From Pseudomonadota bacterium (GTDB lineage Bacteria; Desulfobacterota; Binatia; Binatales; Binataceae), in NCBI GenBank assembly GCA_021324885.1, contig JAJPIF010000007.1, positions 54,307 to 118,306 of the forward strand: a DNA stretch of 64,000 bases. Direction: 5' to 3'. Under the pieces are notes generated by a model, which was given only the letters and a program-made list of their open reading frames with translations, did no database searches and was not told the origin of the DNA. The translations under genes and the position numbers were made by a program. How positions within the stretch are numbered: the stretch's first letter is position 1; each line of letters opens with the position of its first letter. Below are positions 12,112-21,569 of the stretch, piece after piece.

Positions 12112-13845
12112 ATGAATGACACCGTCGACCCGATAATGCTGGAAGTGATTAATAACGCCCTGACCGCGATCGGGGACGAGATGGGCAACACGATGAAACG
12201 CACCGCCCGATCGATCACGGCTCGGATCGGCGATTTTTCAACCGTGCTGGTGGACGCCCAAGGACGCGTTATCGCGCAAGGACAGGGCGCGGGCTTCCAT
12301 CTGGGTTACATCCGGGGCGTAATGCCGGCAGTGCTCCGGAAGTTCGGGGGCAAACTGCGTCCGGGGGACATTTTGGCCTCGAACGACCCCTACGGCGGCC
12401 TGTCGCACCTGCCAGACATCGTACTGCTCGCGCCGACTTTCTGGCGCGATACCCTGATTGGATTCTCAACCTTGGTGACGCATCATTCCGATATCGGGGG
12501 ACGCTTTCCGGGCGGTCAGAGCGCCGTATGCGCCGAAATTTACGAAGAGGGGCTGCGTTTGCCGTGCGTCAAGCTTTACTCCGAAGGGCGCCCCAACGAG
12601 GCGCTGTTCGAGGTGATTGCGGGGAATGTGCGCACCCCGGACGACGTTATCGGCGATCTGGAGGGTCAAGCCGCGGCCTGCAGGCGTGGAATTCGCGGAC
12701 TCCAGGAGCTGGTGGAGAAATACGGACTGGCGCGTTTTCAGGCCGCAATCGCCCAGCTCCATCGCTACAGCGAACGCGTGGTGCGCAACGCCATCGCCAG
12801 GATTCCCGATGGTGAGTACCGCTGGGAGGATCACTTCGAAGAAGACGGCCTCGGCGGACCCGGCATCAATCTGAAGCTGTGCCTCAAGGTGCAGGGAGAC
12901 TCGGTTGTCGTTGACTTCAGCGGCACCGATCCGCAGGTCAGAAGCGCAATCAATGTGCCGTACTCCCTCACCTGCTCGGCGTCCTATATCTGCCTGCGCG
13001 GCGTGCTCGCGGCGGACGCGCCCGCCAACGACGGCTTGTTCGAACCGGTCGAGGTCATTGCGCCCAAAGGATCCGTGCTCAATCCGGATTTTCCCGCCGC
13101 TATCGGCGGGCGCGGAATGATGTTGTGGCGGATTTGCGACATGATATTCGGGGCGCTGGCCCAGGCGATGCCCGATCGGATCTTTGCCGCCGGCGAGGGT
13201 GGCATCGCCAGCCTTACCTATGCTTATAGCGGCGCACAACCCGGCGCTTCGCCGGTGCTCACCGATTGGTACGGCGGCGGATGGGGCGCTCGCCCGACCA
13301 AAGACGGGATAGACGGCGTTAATTCGCTGTTGTCCGGCAATGGCGGATCGAGCGTGCCGGTGGAGCGGCTCGAAGTCGAGTTTCCGATGCTGATGGAAGC
13401 CTATGGGCTGATGCCGGATACGGGTGGTGCCGGTAAATATCGCGGCTCGATGTCCGTCTATCGGAAATACCGGTTTTTGAAGCCGGGCCGGGCTCTGATT
13501 CGAAGCTGCCGCACGACCACGGTCCCCTATGGCTTGAGCGGTGGTGGTTCAGGCACGCCCTCCAGGGTCGTACTGGAACGCGACGGTGTTGAGACCGATT
13601 TTCCACCGCAAATGTTCGTTGACGCCACAGTGCTTCCGGAGGACGCTATCACGCACGTGATGTGCGGTGCGGGCGGCTTTGGCGATGCGCTGGAGCGCGA
13701 CCCTGCGTTAGTCCTGGAAGACGTTTTGGACGAGAAGATATCGCCCGACTATGCGCGGCGGATGTATGGAGTCGTTATCGAGGCCGGCGCTGTCGATACC
13801 GATCGTACGCAGGCGCTGCGCGCGTCGATGCGTCGGCGGCCCTGA
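12112..13845 (+). CDS. hyuB: Hydantoinase/oxoprolinase subunit B
   Basis: A 577-residue HyuB-family protein, the usual length. It opens with the family signature DPIMLEVINNAL followed by R-T-A-R-S-I-T-A-R-I and D-F-S-T-V-L-V-D; the segment LASNDPYGGLSHLPDI and the later H-H-S-D-I-G-G element carry likely metal ligands. It is the catalytic partner of HyuA in cyclic-amide hydrolysis or ketone carboxylation. ATG 12112 is preceded by GAGGGATTAGG. The gene ends one base from the stop of the convergent UDP-xylose synthase gene. Separation from hyuA by an opposing cassette is unusual. Confidence 0.9.
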   Translation: MNDTVDPIMLEVINNALTAIGDEMGNTMKRTARSITARIGDFSTVLVDAQGRVIAQGQGAGFHLGYIRGVMPAVLRKFGGKLRPGDILASNDPYGGLSHLPDIVLLAPTFWRDTLIGFSTLVTHHSDIGGRFPGGQSAVCAEIYEEGLRLPCVKLYSEGRPNEALFEVIAGNVRTPDDVIGDLEGQAAACRRGIRGLQELVEKYGLARFQAAIAQLHRYSERVVRNAIARIPDGEYRWEDHFEEDGLGGPGINLKLCLKVQGDSVVVDFSGTDPQVRSAINVPYSLTCSASYICLRGVLAADAPANDGLFEPVEVIAPKGSVLNPDFPAAIGGRGMMLWRICDMIFGALAQAMPDRIFAAGEGGIASLTYAYSGAQPGASPVLTDWYGGGWGARPTKDGIDGVNSLLSGNGGSSVPVERLEVEFPMLMEAYGLMPDTGGAGKYRGSMSVYRKYRFLKPGRALIRSCRTTTVPYGLSGGGSGTPSRVVLERDGVETDFPPQMFVDATVLPEDAITHVMCGAGGFGDALERDPALVLEDVLDEKISPDYARRMYGVVIEAGAVDTDRTQALRASMRRRP

Positions 13846-13846
13846 T

Positions 13847-14788
13847 TCAGGCGCGCACCAGGCCGAGCTCGCGGCGGAAATGCTCGATGGTCCGCGCCAG
13901 GCCTTCCCGCAGCGGCACCTTCGGTTCCCATCCCAGCCGCTCGCGGGCCAGTGTGATATCGGGGCGCCGGCGCGTCGGATCGTCGGGCGGCAGCGGCTTG
14001 TAGCTGATGCTTGAGGAACTTGCGGACAGCTCGATCGCTAATCTGGCCAGTTCAAGCATCGTGAACTCGTCCGGATTGCCCAGGTTTACCGGACCGACAA
14101 AATCAGGCGCGTCCATCATCCGGATCAGCCCTTCGACCAGATCGTCGATATAGGCAAAAGAGCGCGTTTGCGTGCCCTGGCCGTAAACGGTCAACGGTTC
14201 ACCTTTGAGTGCGGCAACGCAGAAGTTCGAAACCACGCGGCCGTCGTCGATCGCCATCCGGGGGCCGTAGGTGTTGAAGATGCGCACGATCTTCACGTCC
14301 ACCTTGTTCTGGCGATGATAATCCATCATCAGGCATTCGGCGACGCGCTTGCCCTCGTCGTAACAGGAGCGGATTCCGATTGGATTGACGTGTCCCCAGT
14401 AGGTTTCCTTTTGCGGATGCTCCTCCGGGTCGCCGTAAACCTCGCTGGTGGAACTGAGGAGGATGCGCGCGCGAACCCGCTTGGCCAGTCCCAGCATGTT
14501 GATGGTACCCATCACATTGGTCTTGGTTGTCTTCACCGGATTGTACTGGTAATGCACCGGTGAGGCGGGGCAGGCCAAATGGAAAATGCGGTCCACTTCG
14601 AGCAGGATCGGCTCGACCACGTCATGGCGAATCAGTTCAAAATTCTGGTCGCCGCGCAGATGCTCGACGTTACGCCGCTTGCCGCTGAAGAAGTTGTCCA
14701 GGCAGATCACCTCGTGTTTGTCCCGCAGCAGCCGTTCGCATAGATGGGACCCGATGAAACCTGTGCCGCCCGTAACCAGTATCCGCAC
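13847..14788 (-). CDS. uxs: UDP-glucuronate decarboxylase (UDP-xylose synthase)
   Basis: A 313-residue extended SDR. From the GTG start it has TGGTGFIG at 6-13, the NAD-selecting acidic residue Asp31, the [12 protein letters not shown] signature characteristic of UDP-xylose synthases, catalytic Glu116 in T-S-E-V-Y-G-D, and the Y-x-x-x-K pair Tyr143/Lys147 in SCYDEGKR. It converts UDP-glucuronate to UDP-xylose in the cytoplasm for polysaccharide assembly. GTG 14788 with AGGAG about 10 bases upstream gives the standard length; an in-frame TTG upstream adds 13 unrelated residues. Divergent from the membrane protein at 14935. Confidence 0.92.
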   Translation of the reverse strand: MRILVTGGTGFIGSHLCERLLRDKHEVICLDNFFSGKRRNVEHLRGDQNFELIRHDVVEPILLEVDRIFHLACPASPVHYQYNPVKTTKTNVMGTINMLGLAKRVRARILLSSTSEVYGDPEEHPQKETYWGHVNPIGIRSCYDEGKRVAECLMMDYHRQNKVDVKIVRIFNTYGPRMAIDDGRVVSNFCVAALKGEPLTVYGQGTQTRSFAYIDDLVEGLIRMMDAPDFVGPVNLGNPDEFTMLELARLAIELSASSSSISYKPLPPDDPTRRRPDITLARERLGWEPKVPLREGLARTIEHFRRELGLVRA

Positions 14789-14934
14789 GTTTGAGTTCTC
14801 CTGTTGGGTTGTGGACGCGGTCCTCAACGCTTCCTCGACCGTGGCCCCGCGACGGACCGTCCCGCGCCAAACTCTTAACTTAGTGTCAAAAGGTGTGGTG
14901 TTCTGACATTTTTTTCGCGTTGGAGACGGTCCAG

Positions 14935-16785
14935 GTGGGCGATAGCTTTAAGCGAACTGAATCTCGAGTCACCTGCGAAGAGTACAAGGGATCGCAGCAA
15001 AAGGAAACAAGCCCTCATTGGCTTCCAATCGAGGCTTTTGGGCTGCTTTTGCCGATTTTGTGGTTTGCGCTCGTGTTCCTGGTTGCCCGTCCGCTGGTCA
15101 ACGGACCGGTCGCCGACAGTTGGATTTATCTGCGGGCGGTGAAGCGGCTGATCGGCGGATCCATGTCGCTGCCCGGATTCACCGCCGCCACCCCTTTCCT
15201 GCAAATAATCTATGGAGCGCTGTGGTCCCGCCTGTTCGGGCTTGATTACGTGTCGTTGAACTGGTCCGTGATAGTGCTGGCGGCCTTCGGCGGAGTTTTT
15301 TTCTACCTGCTGGCGCGCCGTTGCGAGGCGCGCCCGGACGCAGCCGCGCTCGCCACCGCGTTGCTGATCTTCAATCCCTGTTACCTGTTCCTTGGCTTCT
15401 CCTTCATGAGCGACGTGCCGTTCGTGTTCCTGCTGATCGCGGCTTATCTGGCTTTTGCGTCGGCGTGGACGCGCAACGACGGGTTTCGGATGTGGCTGTG
15501 CGCGGCGCTGTTGACGGCCGCCTTCGCGGTGCGGGTGTTTGCGCTGGCCGCGATTGCTGGTTGCGCCACAGTGGTATGGATTTTAAGCCCGCGCGGCACG
15601 GCTGCCCGCCGTCTGCTGCCCTTCACCGCGGCAGCGCTAGCGTGCGCGCTGATTTGGCTCACGGTGACGGTATTCATCCCCGTTCCCTGGATGCTCGAAC
15701 TCAAAGCCAACAAGTTCCATTATCTGGGCCTGGTTCCGATTCGCGTCTATTTGGCCGACGCGCTTGCGGCGCCCTTGCTTTACATGGGTTTGGTTTTGAG
15801 TCCGCTGGCCCTGCCGCGCCTGATCGGTCCGCAATGGCGCCGGGGGTTGGCGATCGCCGCCGGCCTCGCTTTGATCATTGTGCCGGTGCTGCTCGCTGAC
15901 CCGCACGCAAACTCTATTCCCGAACTGAGTTGTTGCGGAGGCTGGAGCAACGTGCTGGTGCTCCGCGGGCCAGAAAGATTCCTCTGGACCAGCCAGTCGC
16001 TGCGCCTGGCAGTCATTGTCATAGCGATACTCGGGCTTGCGGGGACGCTGACGGCCGCGGCCGCGATGAGGACGCGAAACGCAGGCTTTTGGGCGGTGAT
16101 TATCAGCGCCGCGATTTACTGGGCCGGCCTGGTGCCGCTGTGGTTTTACAATGACCGGTATTACCTGGTGATGGTTCCGGCGGGATGCCTTTTACTGGCG
16201 CTCGCTCCTTATCCAGACCGCAGACTCGGTAAGGCGCTGATGATTTCGATGCTGGCGGCGATCGGATGGTTTGCCGCGGCAGGCGTTTACGATCAGCAGC
16301 GGGGCCTCGCAGCGGTCATGGCGGTGCGCGACGCTCTGATTCATCAGGGCGTGCCGCGCGACGCGATCGACGCCGGATATCCGCTCAACGGCGGCGATTT
16401 GTACCGTGATCCCAAACCCGGCCAGCAGGAAACGTTCGCGCTCGAAGCTGGCATTGCGTTGATCACAACTTTAAAGCTCAAACCGTACACGATCGCGGCG
16501 ACGCCGATGCCTGAAGCTGAGATCGTCAAGCGCTTTCAATGGCCGGGAATGTTGGGCTTTGGACACCGCACGCTTTACCTGCTCAGAACAACCGCGGCGC
16601 CATCGCCGCAAAACTCCGCCGATACGATCGCAGAAAAGCGCAGCAATGCGCGTGAGCTCACCCTCTCATCGAATCCGGGCTTGCCAATCGAATCGGCGCG
16701 TATAGCGGTAATGACGGCGCTGGCGATCGGGCCATTACTGACCGCCCTGTGGTGCCTGGTCGGGCGTGATGCGAAGGAAGACTAA
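14935..16785 (+). CDS. Multi-pass membrane protein, GT-C (PMT/ArnT-like) glycosyltransferase type
   Basis: About 616 residues with at least ten hydrophobic segments and a C-terminal, mostly soluble portion ending in one last helix. The first loop holds [14 protein letters not shown]: an acidic residue just after the first helix is where GT-C enzymes using lipid-linked sugars place their catalytic Asp/Glu. The overall shape matches PMT/ArnT family 39/83 proteins of the inner membrane. It is divergent from UDP-xylose synthase, which suits a role in cell-surface glycosylation. The start is uncertain: GTG 14935 has GGAG nine bases upstream; a GTG at 14893 is also in frame. Confidence 0.7.
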   Translation: MGDSFKRTESRVTCEEYKGSQQKETSPHWLPIEAFGLLLPILWFALVFLVARPLVNGPVADSWIYLRAVKRLIGGSMSLPGFTAATPFLQIIYGALWSRLFGLDYVSLNWSVIVLAAFGGVFFYLLARRCEARPDAAALATALLIFNPCYLFLGFSFMSDVPFVFLLIAAYLAFASAWTRNDGFRMWLCAALLTAAFAVRVFALAAIAGCATVVWILSPRGTAARRLLPFTAAALACALIWLTVTVFIPVPWMLELKANKFHYLGLVPIRVYLADALAAPLLYMGLVLSPLALPRLIGPQWRRGLAIAAGLALIIVPVLLADPHANSIPELSCCGGWSNVLVLRGPERFLWTSQSLRLAVIVIAILGLAGTLTAAAAMRTRNAGFWAVIISAAIYWAGLVPLWFYNDRYYLVMVPAGCLLLALAPYPDRRLGKALMISMLAAIGWFAAAGVYDQQRGLAAVMAVRDALIHQGVPRDAIDAGYPLNGGDLYRDPKPGQQETFALEAGIALITTLKLKPYTIAATPMPEAEIVKRFQWPGMLGFGHRTLYLLRTTAAPSPQNSADTIAEKRSNARELTLSSNPGLPIESARIAVMTALAIGPLLTALWCLVGRDAKED

Positions 16786-16856
16786 CCGCCTCCGCGAAAT
16801 CGAATCTCATGCGCGAGACGCTTAAGCTACAGGCAATACGCTGGAACAATCCAGCC

Positions 16857-18065
16857 TCAGGCGCCGGCGGTTTTGCCGGCGATGTCGGCCGTGGGTATGA
16901 ACGCGTCCTCCGACGTATACAAGACGTCGTTGGGACTCTCGCCTTCCGCGAATACCTGTTCGCACACCGGTTTGCAAAAGCTCATGTACATCGTGCGGCG
17001 GCCACGCGGGACCAGCGGAGGCGGCGCCGCGTGCAGGCTGTGCCCGAAATGGACGGTGCAATCGCCCGGTTCCGTCTCCAGCGCAACAACCGGCAGATTT
17101 TCATAGGACGTGTCGGGACCCTGACGACATGAATAACGCCAGGAACCAGCGAGCATGAACAACTGCCCGCTTTGCGGCGTCATCGCGTCAAGCTGGATTC
17201 CCATCACGGCCTTGGGGCACAGAATCGGATGCAATCCCAGACCGCAGTCGGTGTGCCATGGATAATCGGCCAGACCGGAAACTGCGCCCCCTACTTTAAG
17301 CATCGCGACCGGCGAGTCCATCCGATTATGCACGGGGATCAATGGCTCCTCGGCCATCCGTGCCAGCCTGGCCAGACGCGGCTCCCCTTCCAGTCTGGCA
17401 ATCACCTGCGACTTCTGGCTGAGATACAGGATCCGCGAGAGCAGGTCGTTGCCGGCGGCGTCCCTGGCCCACCAGGAATGGCGATCGCCGGGCCTCGCTT
17501 CACCCGCAATCCGCATCACTTCGGCGCGCAGCACCTCGATCTCGGCTGATGAAAACAATCCCCTGACTACTAGAAATCCCGTCTTGAGGAAGAACTCACG
17601 CATGCGCTCGAACGGCTCGTCGGGTGAAAACCTGCGATGCAGATCGAGCGGTTGGCCGGCGGCGTCATTCAAATCGACTTTGGCAGGATCGTAAACCGGA
17701 CGCCCCTTGAACATCGCCCACAGTGCCGCTTCCCAGCGGCTCAGCCCGGAGTAGTCGCCGCGCGCAAACGTAAGTTTGCCGGCGTAGGCCAGCCCGATCG
17801 GCGTGCGATATTCGCATACCAGCTCGCGCCACGAATTGAGACCGAGTTCGACGATCGTGTCCGCTCCCGAGGTGCCTGCCTCGACGCGTACGGTGCCGTC
17901 AGCAGGAACGTAGGTATAGCCCTTCGACGCCGGAATCCTGAAGCCAAGCGGCGGTGCGTCCTTCAAATCCGCGTACGCCAGGCTGCCGTTGCCTCGCGCC
18001 AGTAGCTCGACGAGTTCCGTGCGATGGAACGTATCGAAATCGATGGCTGGCAGTGTGAGTTTCAT
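16857..18065 (-). CDS. Phytanoyl-CoA dioxygenase (PhyH) family protein
   Basis: 402 residues. The C-terminal two thirds form a Fe(II)/2-oxoglutarate oxygenase of the PhyH type: H-x-D is His271/Asp273 in YPWHTDCG, the distal His is probably His345 (or His342) in FGHSLHAAPP, and Arg356 (RGRRTMYMSF) would bind 2-oxoglutarate. The first 140 residues are a separate N-terminal region of unknown function. The protein would hydroxylate a small molecule or acyl-CoA. ATG 18065 has GAGGGCG five bases upstream. It is divergent from the dehydrogenase operon beginning at 18273. Confidence 0.85.
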   Translation of the reverse strand: MKLTLPAIDFDTFHRTELVELLARGNGSLAYADLKDAPPLGFRIPASKGYTYVPADGTVRVEAGTSGADTIVELGLNSWRELVCEYRTPIGLAYAGKLTFARGDYSGLSRWEAALWAMFKGRPVYDPAKVDLNDAAGQPLDLHRRFSPDEPFERMREFFLKTGFLVVRGLFSSAEIEVLRAEVMRIAGEARPGDRHSWWARDAAGNDLLSRILYLSQKSQVIARLEGEPRLARLARMAEEPLIPVHNRMDSPVAMLKVGGAVSGLADYPWHTDCGLGLHPILCPKAVMGIQLDAMTPQSGQLFMLAGSWRYSCRQGPDTSYENLPVVALETEPGDCTVHFGHSLHAAPPPLVPRGRRTMYMSFCKPVCEQVFAEGESPNDVLYTSEDAFIPTADIAGKTAGA

Positions 18066-18272
18066 TTTTCGCCCTCGAGATGGAATCGGCGCGGTTTCGC
18101 CTTCGCCAAATCAAGCAGCGGCGTCGGCTTGACAAGGCGGAAGCCAGTCGATTAACAGACGGATTGTTTCCCCGAAACGCGTCCGCCGCAGCCATAGCTT
18201 AGACTTTAAGGCCGGCAGACGGCAAGAGAAGCAGCGGAGCGCTCGTCCGTAACCCATAGAGAGGCCTCGGTC

Positions 18273-19244
18273 ATGGATATCGGCAAAGAGCTGGTGCTGG
18301 AGATGTACCGCAAGATGCATCGCATCCGCAACTTCGAGCAAAAAATCAAGGATCTCACGACAGCCGGCGAAATCCCGGGTTTCGCGCATGTATCGATCGG
18401 CGAGGAGGCGACGGCGGTCGGAGTATGCTCGGCTCTGCGCCCCACCGATCGGATCACCTCAACCCATCGCGGCCACGGCCATCTGATTGCCAAAGGCGGC
18501 GACGTCGCGCGCATGATGGCGGAGATTTACGGCAAGCGCACCGGCTATTGCAAAGGCAAGGGCGGCTCGATGCATATCGCGGACTTCTCGCTTGGCATCC
18601 TGGGCGCCAACGGCATCGTCGGCGGCGGTATTCCGATCGCGACCGGCTCTGCGCTGGCCGCGAAACTGGCCAAAACCGGCGAGGTCACGGCCTGCTTTTT
18701 CGGCGACGGCGCGGCCAACGAAGGGACCTTCCACGAATCGCTCAACCTGGCCTCAATCTGGAAACTGCCGGTCATCTACATCTGCGAAAACAATGGCTTC
18801 GGCGAATTCACGCCGACCGCCGCGGTTACCTCAGTCAAGGATATCGCGGTGCGCGCAAAGGGCTACGACATCCCCGGTTACGTCGTTGACGGCAACGACG
18901 TCTTCGAAGTGTATCGCCATACGAGCGAAGCCGCCGCGCGCGCACGCGCCGGCGAAGGCCCCACGCTGCTGGAATGCAAAACCTATCGATGGGAGGGGCA
19001 CGTCGTCGGCGAAGGCGCGTTCATCTCCGGCAAGTACCGCACCGAGGAGGAGGTCGCGCGTTGGAAAGCCCGCTGTCCCATAATCGCGCTGGAAAAGGCC
19101 GTCCTCGAATCCGGTATGCTTAAGCGCGACGAACTTGACCGCGTCGCCCAACAGGCGCGCGAGGAAGTCGAAGCCGCTGTCCAGTTCGCCCGCCAAAGCC
19201 CCCTGCCCGAACCCTCCGAAGCCAACGAAGATCTGTGGATTTAG
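18273..19244 (+). CDS. acoA: 2-oxo-acid/acetoin dehydrogenase E1 component, alpha subunit
   Basis: A 323-residue thiamine-diphosphate-dependent alpha subunit. The TPP/Mg motif starts with [15 protein letters not shown] at 144-158 and ends with ENN at 172-174; the H-R-G-H-G-H segment at 65-70 carries the active-site histidines. Length and motifs fit acetoin or short pyruvate dehydrogenase E1alpha rather than longer branched-chain enzymes. With E1beta and E2 downstream it decarboxylates a 2-oxo acid or cleaves acetoin and passes the acyl group to lipoate. ATG 18273 is preceded by GAGAGGCC. First gene of the operon; no E3 follows. Confidence 0.88.
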   Translation: MDIGKELVLEMYRKMHRIRNFEQKIKDLTTAGEIPGFAHVSIGEEATAVGVCSALRPTDRITSTHRGHGHLIAKGGDVARMMAEIYGKRTGYCKGKGGSMHIADFSLGILGANGIVGGGIPIATGSALAAKLAKTGEVTACFFGDGAANEGTFHESLNLASIWKLPVIYICENNGFGEFTPTAAVTSVKDIAVRAKGYDIPGYVVDGNDVFEVYRHTSEAAARARAGEGPTLLECKTYRWEGHVVGEGAFISGKYRTEEEVARWKARCPIIALEKAVLESGMLKRDELDRVAQQAREEVEAAVQFARQSPLPEPSEANEDLWI

Positions 19245-19360
19245 AGAAGTGAGAAGTAAGAAGTAATAGATCGGCAGCCAATATCCGCTTATAGGAGAAA
19301 GTGGGGAACCTCGAGTGAGAAAGTCTTTCCTTGTCTCACTCCTCTTACCTCATTTCCAAT
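19244..19360. repeat. Purine-rich/pyrimidine-rich inverted element (copy A)
   Basis: The 120-base gap between acoA and acoB starts with the purine-rich GAGAAGTGAGAAGTAAG (19244-19260) and ends in a pyrimidine-rich stretch. Inside is a perfect hairpin: GAGTGAGA at 19313-19320 and TCTCACTC at 19334-19341 with a 13-base loop. A related element lies at 47930-48104 and shares 15 of 17 bases of the opening motif. It interrupts an otherwise tight operon. Confidence 0.55.
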
Positions 19361-19364
19361 TACT

Positions 19365-20333
19365 ATGTCGCAACTCACATACCTTCAGGCTATTCGTCAG
19401 GCTTTGATGGAAGAAATGGAGCGCGACCCCTCCACGTTCATCATGGGCGAGGACGTGGCCCTCAGCGCGTTCGGGTCGACTCGCGGACTGATCGAACGCT
19501 TTGGCGCGGAGCGGGTGCGGGATACGCCAATCTCGGAGGCCGGTTTTGTCGGCGCTGCGGTGGGCGCGGCGATGGCCGGGATGAGGCCGATTTGCGAGAT
19601 CGAGATCGCGCCGTTCATCTATTGCGCCTTCGATCAGATCGTCAACCAGGCCGCCAAACTCCGGTATATGTCCGGTGGACAGGCGCGCCTGCCGATCACG
19701 TTTAGAACATTGTATGGAGCCGCCGGCGGCGCCGCGGCACAGCACTCGGAAACCGTCTATCCCCATCTACTTCCCGTCCCCGGTTTGAAAATCGTCGCTC
19801 CATCGGGGCCGGCCGACATGAAGGGGCTGCTCAAAAGCGCGATCCGCGACGACAATCCGGTCGTCGTCTTTGAACACGCGGCGCTGGGCCGCAGCCGCGA
19901 GGAGGTGCCCGACGGCGACGTGCTGGTGCCGATCGGCAAGGCCAGTGTGAAGCGTGCGGGCAAGGATGTGACCGTCGTTGCGATCGGCGCGATGGTGCCG
20001 CGCGCGATCGCGGTCGCCAACCGGCTGGCCGCCGACGGGATCGAGGCCGAGGTCGTGGACCCGCGCACATTGGCGCCGCTGGATGAGCAGACGCTGCTTA
20101 CCTCGCTGGGCAAGACCAACCGGATGGTGATCGTCGACGAAGCCCATTTGCATGGCAGCGCCGCTTCCGAGATCGCCGCCACGATGGTGGAGAAGGGTTT
20201 CGATCTGCTTGACGCGCCGATCCGCCGTGTGGCCGCACTGGACGTGCCGATTCCGTTCAGCCGCCCTCTGGAAGCGGCGGTGCTGCCCGACGAAAGGCGC
20301 ATCGAGGAAGCAATTCGGGCCGTGATTGGCTGA
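19365..20333 (+). CDS. acoB: 2-oxo-acid/acetoin dehydrogenase E1 component, beta subunit
   Basis: A 322-residue transketolase-like beta subunit. It has the pyrimidine-binding half with M-G-E-D-V-A and D-T-P-I-S-E-A-G-F-V-G-A-A-V-G-A-A, and a C-terminal half with V-D-P-R-T-L-A-P-L-D. It pairs with E1alpha to make the alpha2beta2 decarboxylase. ATG 19365 follows a 120-base gap that holds a hairpin element rather than a normal short spacer, so expression relative to acoA may differ. E2 starts 19 bases after its stop. Confidence 0.88.
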   Translation: MSQLTYLQAIRQALMEEMERDPSTFIMGEDVALSAFGSTRGLIERFGAERVRDTPISEAGFVGAAVGAAMAGMRPICEIEIAPFIYCAFDQIVNQAAKLRYMSGGQARLPITFRTLYGAAGGAAAQHSETVYPHLLPVPGLKIVAPSGPADMKGLLKSAIRDDNPVVVFEHAALGRSREEVPDGDVLVPIGKASVKRAGKDVTVVAIGAMVPRAIAVANRLAADGIEAEVVDPRTLAPLDEQTLLTSLGKTNRMVIVDEAHLHGSAASEIAATMVEKGFDLLDAPIRRVAALDVPIPFSRPLEAAVLPDERRIEEAIRAVIG

Positions 20334-20352
20334 CCGAGGCATCGAGGCGGCA

Positions 20353-21549
20353 ATGGCAGTTGAAGTGGTGATGCCCAAATTCGGGCTGACGATGAACGAT
20401 GGCATTCTCAAGCGTTTGCTTAAGCAGCCCGGTGAAGCGGTCAGTGAAGGCGAGCCCCTGTTCGAGGTCGAAACCGAAAAAGTTCTCAACGAGGTTCCGG
20501 CGCCGGCCTCAGGTATCCTGGTGGCGTTCCTGTTCAACGAGGAAGACACCGTTGACTGCGGCGCCGTAGTCGCCGTTATCGCGCAGGACGGTGACGACAT
20601 CCAGGCGCTCAAGTCGAAGTACGCCGCCGCCGTTCCCGCCCGGCTGGCCGCGCCGTCCAAAGCAGCGCCTTCGCCGCCCATCGAAAACAAAGCCGTCAGC
20701 GCCCGCCGAGCGATCACTCCGATCGCGCGCAAACGGGCCGAAGAACTCGGCGTCGATCTTTCCAAAGTAACAGGTACAGGACCCGGCGGACGGGTGACGC
20801 GCGAAGACGTCGAGCGCGCCGCTTCAACACAGTCGGCCACTCAGGCGCCGCCTGCGTCAGCCGCTTCCGGTCCTGCCTCCTCGCAACCCGGCAGCGTGAT
20901 TCCACTTAAGGGCATCCGCAAGGCCATCGCCGACCACATGATGCAAAGCCTGCGCGAGTCGGCGCAGTTGACGCTGACGACGGAAGCCGACGTGACGGCA
21001 GCAGTGGATCTGCGCGCCCATCTTGGACGCGAGGCGGAATTCACGTACACGGATTTGATGGTTCATGCGGTGGCGCGGGCCCTACGGCGCCATCCGCGGC
21101 TGAATTCGTGTATCGAGAACGGCGCAATTCGGCTCCGCGAGGAGGTCAACATCGGGATCGCGATCGCGCTGGACGAGGGCCTGATCGTCGCGGTGATCCG
21201 CCACGCCGATCGCAAGACGCTGCGCGAGATCGCCGCCGAAAGCAGAGAGCTTGGCACGCGGGCGCGCCAGGGCAAGCTCCGCCTGGAAGACGTCGAGGGC
21301 GGCACCTTTACGATTACCAATCTCGGCACTTACGGCGTGGACGCGTTCACGCCGATCATCAATCGGGGCGAGGCGGCGATCCTTGGCCTCGGCCGCATCA
21401 TCGAGCGTCCGGCGATTTACCGGGGCGAAATAGCGCGGCGTTCGATGATGACACTGAGCCTGACCTTCGACCATCGCATCGTGGATGGCGCCCCAGCCGC
21501 CGCCTTTTTGCAGTCGCTGATCGAAACCTTCAACTATGGTGAACGTTGA
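20353..21549 (+). CDS. acoC: Dihydrolipoamide acyltransferase (E2)
   Basis: 398 residues with the full E2 plan: one lipoyl domain at 1-80 with lipoyl-lysine Lys43 (ETEK), an Ala/Pro linker, a peripheral-subunit-binding domain at about 119-157 (PIARKRAEELGVDLSKV...GPGGRVT), a second linker, and the acyltransferase domain with His374 and Asp378 in DHRIVDG. It transfers the acyl group from lipoate to CoA. ATG 20353 has GAGG five to nine bases upstream; the frame is open slightly further to a TTG inside acoB. The binding domain implies recruitment of an E3 encoded elsewhere. Confidence 0.9.
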   Translation: MAVEVVMPKFGLTMNDGILKRLLKQPGEAVSEGEPLFEVETEKVLNEVPAPASGILVAFLFNEEDTVDCGAVVAVIAQDGDDIQALKSKYAAAVPARLAAPSKAAPSPPIENKAVSARRAITPIARKRAEELGVDLSKVTGTGPGGRVTREDVERAASTQSATQAPPASAASGPASSQPGSVIPLKGIRKAIADHMMQSLRESAQLTLTTEADVTAAVDLRAHLGREAEFTYTDLMVHAVARALRRHPRLNSCIENGAIRLREEVNIGIAIALDEGLIVAVIRHADRKTLREIAAESRELGTRARQGKLRLEDVEGGTFTITNLGTYGVDAFTPIINRGEAAILGLGRIIERPAIYRGEIARRSMMTLSLTFDHRIVDGAPAAAFLQSLIETFNYGER

Positions 21550-21569
21550 TCTTGTTCGAGAGGATGGCG

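Noticed and set aside
16862..16881. Hairpin CGCCGGC-GGTTTT-GCCGGCG as a terminator
   Set aside because: It lies inside the last codons of the PhyH gene and has no T tract on either side; not called.
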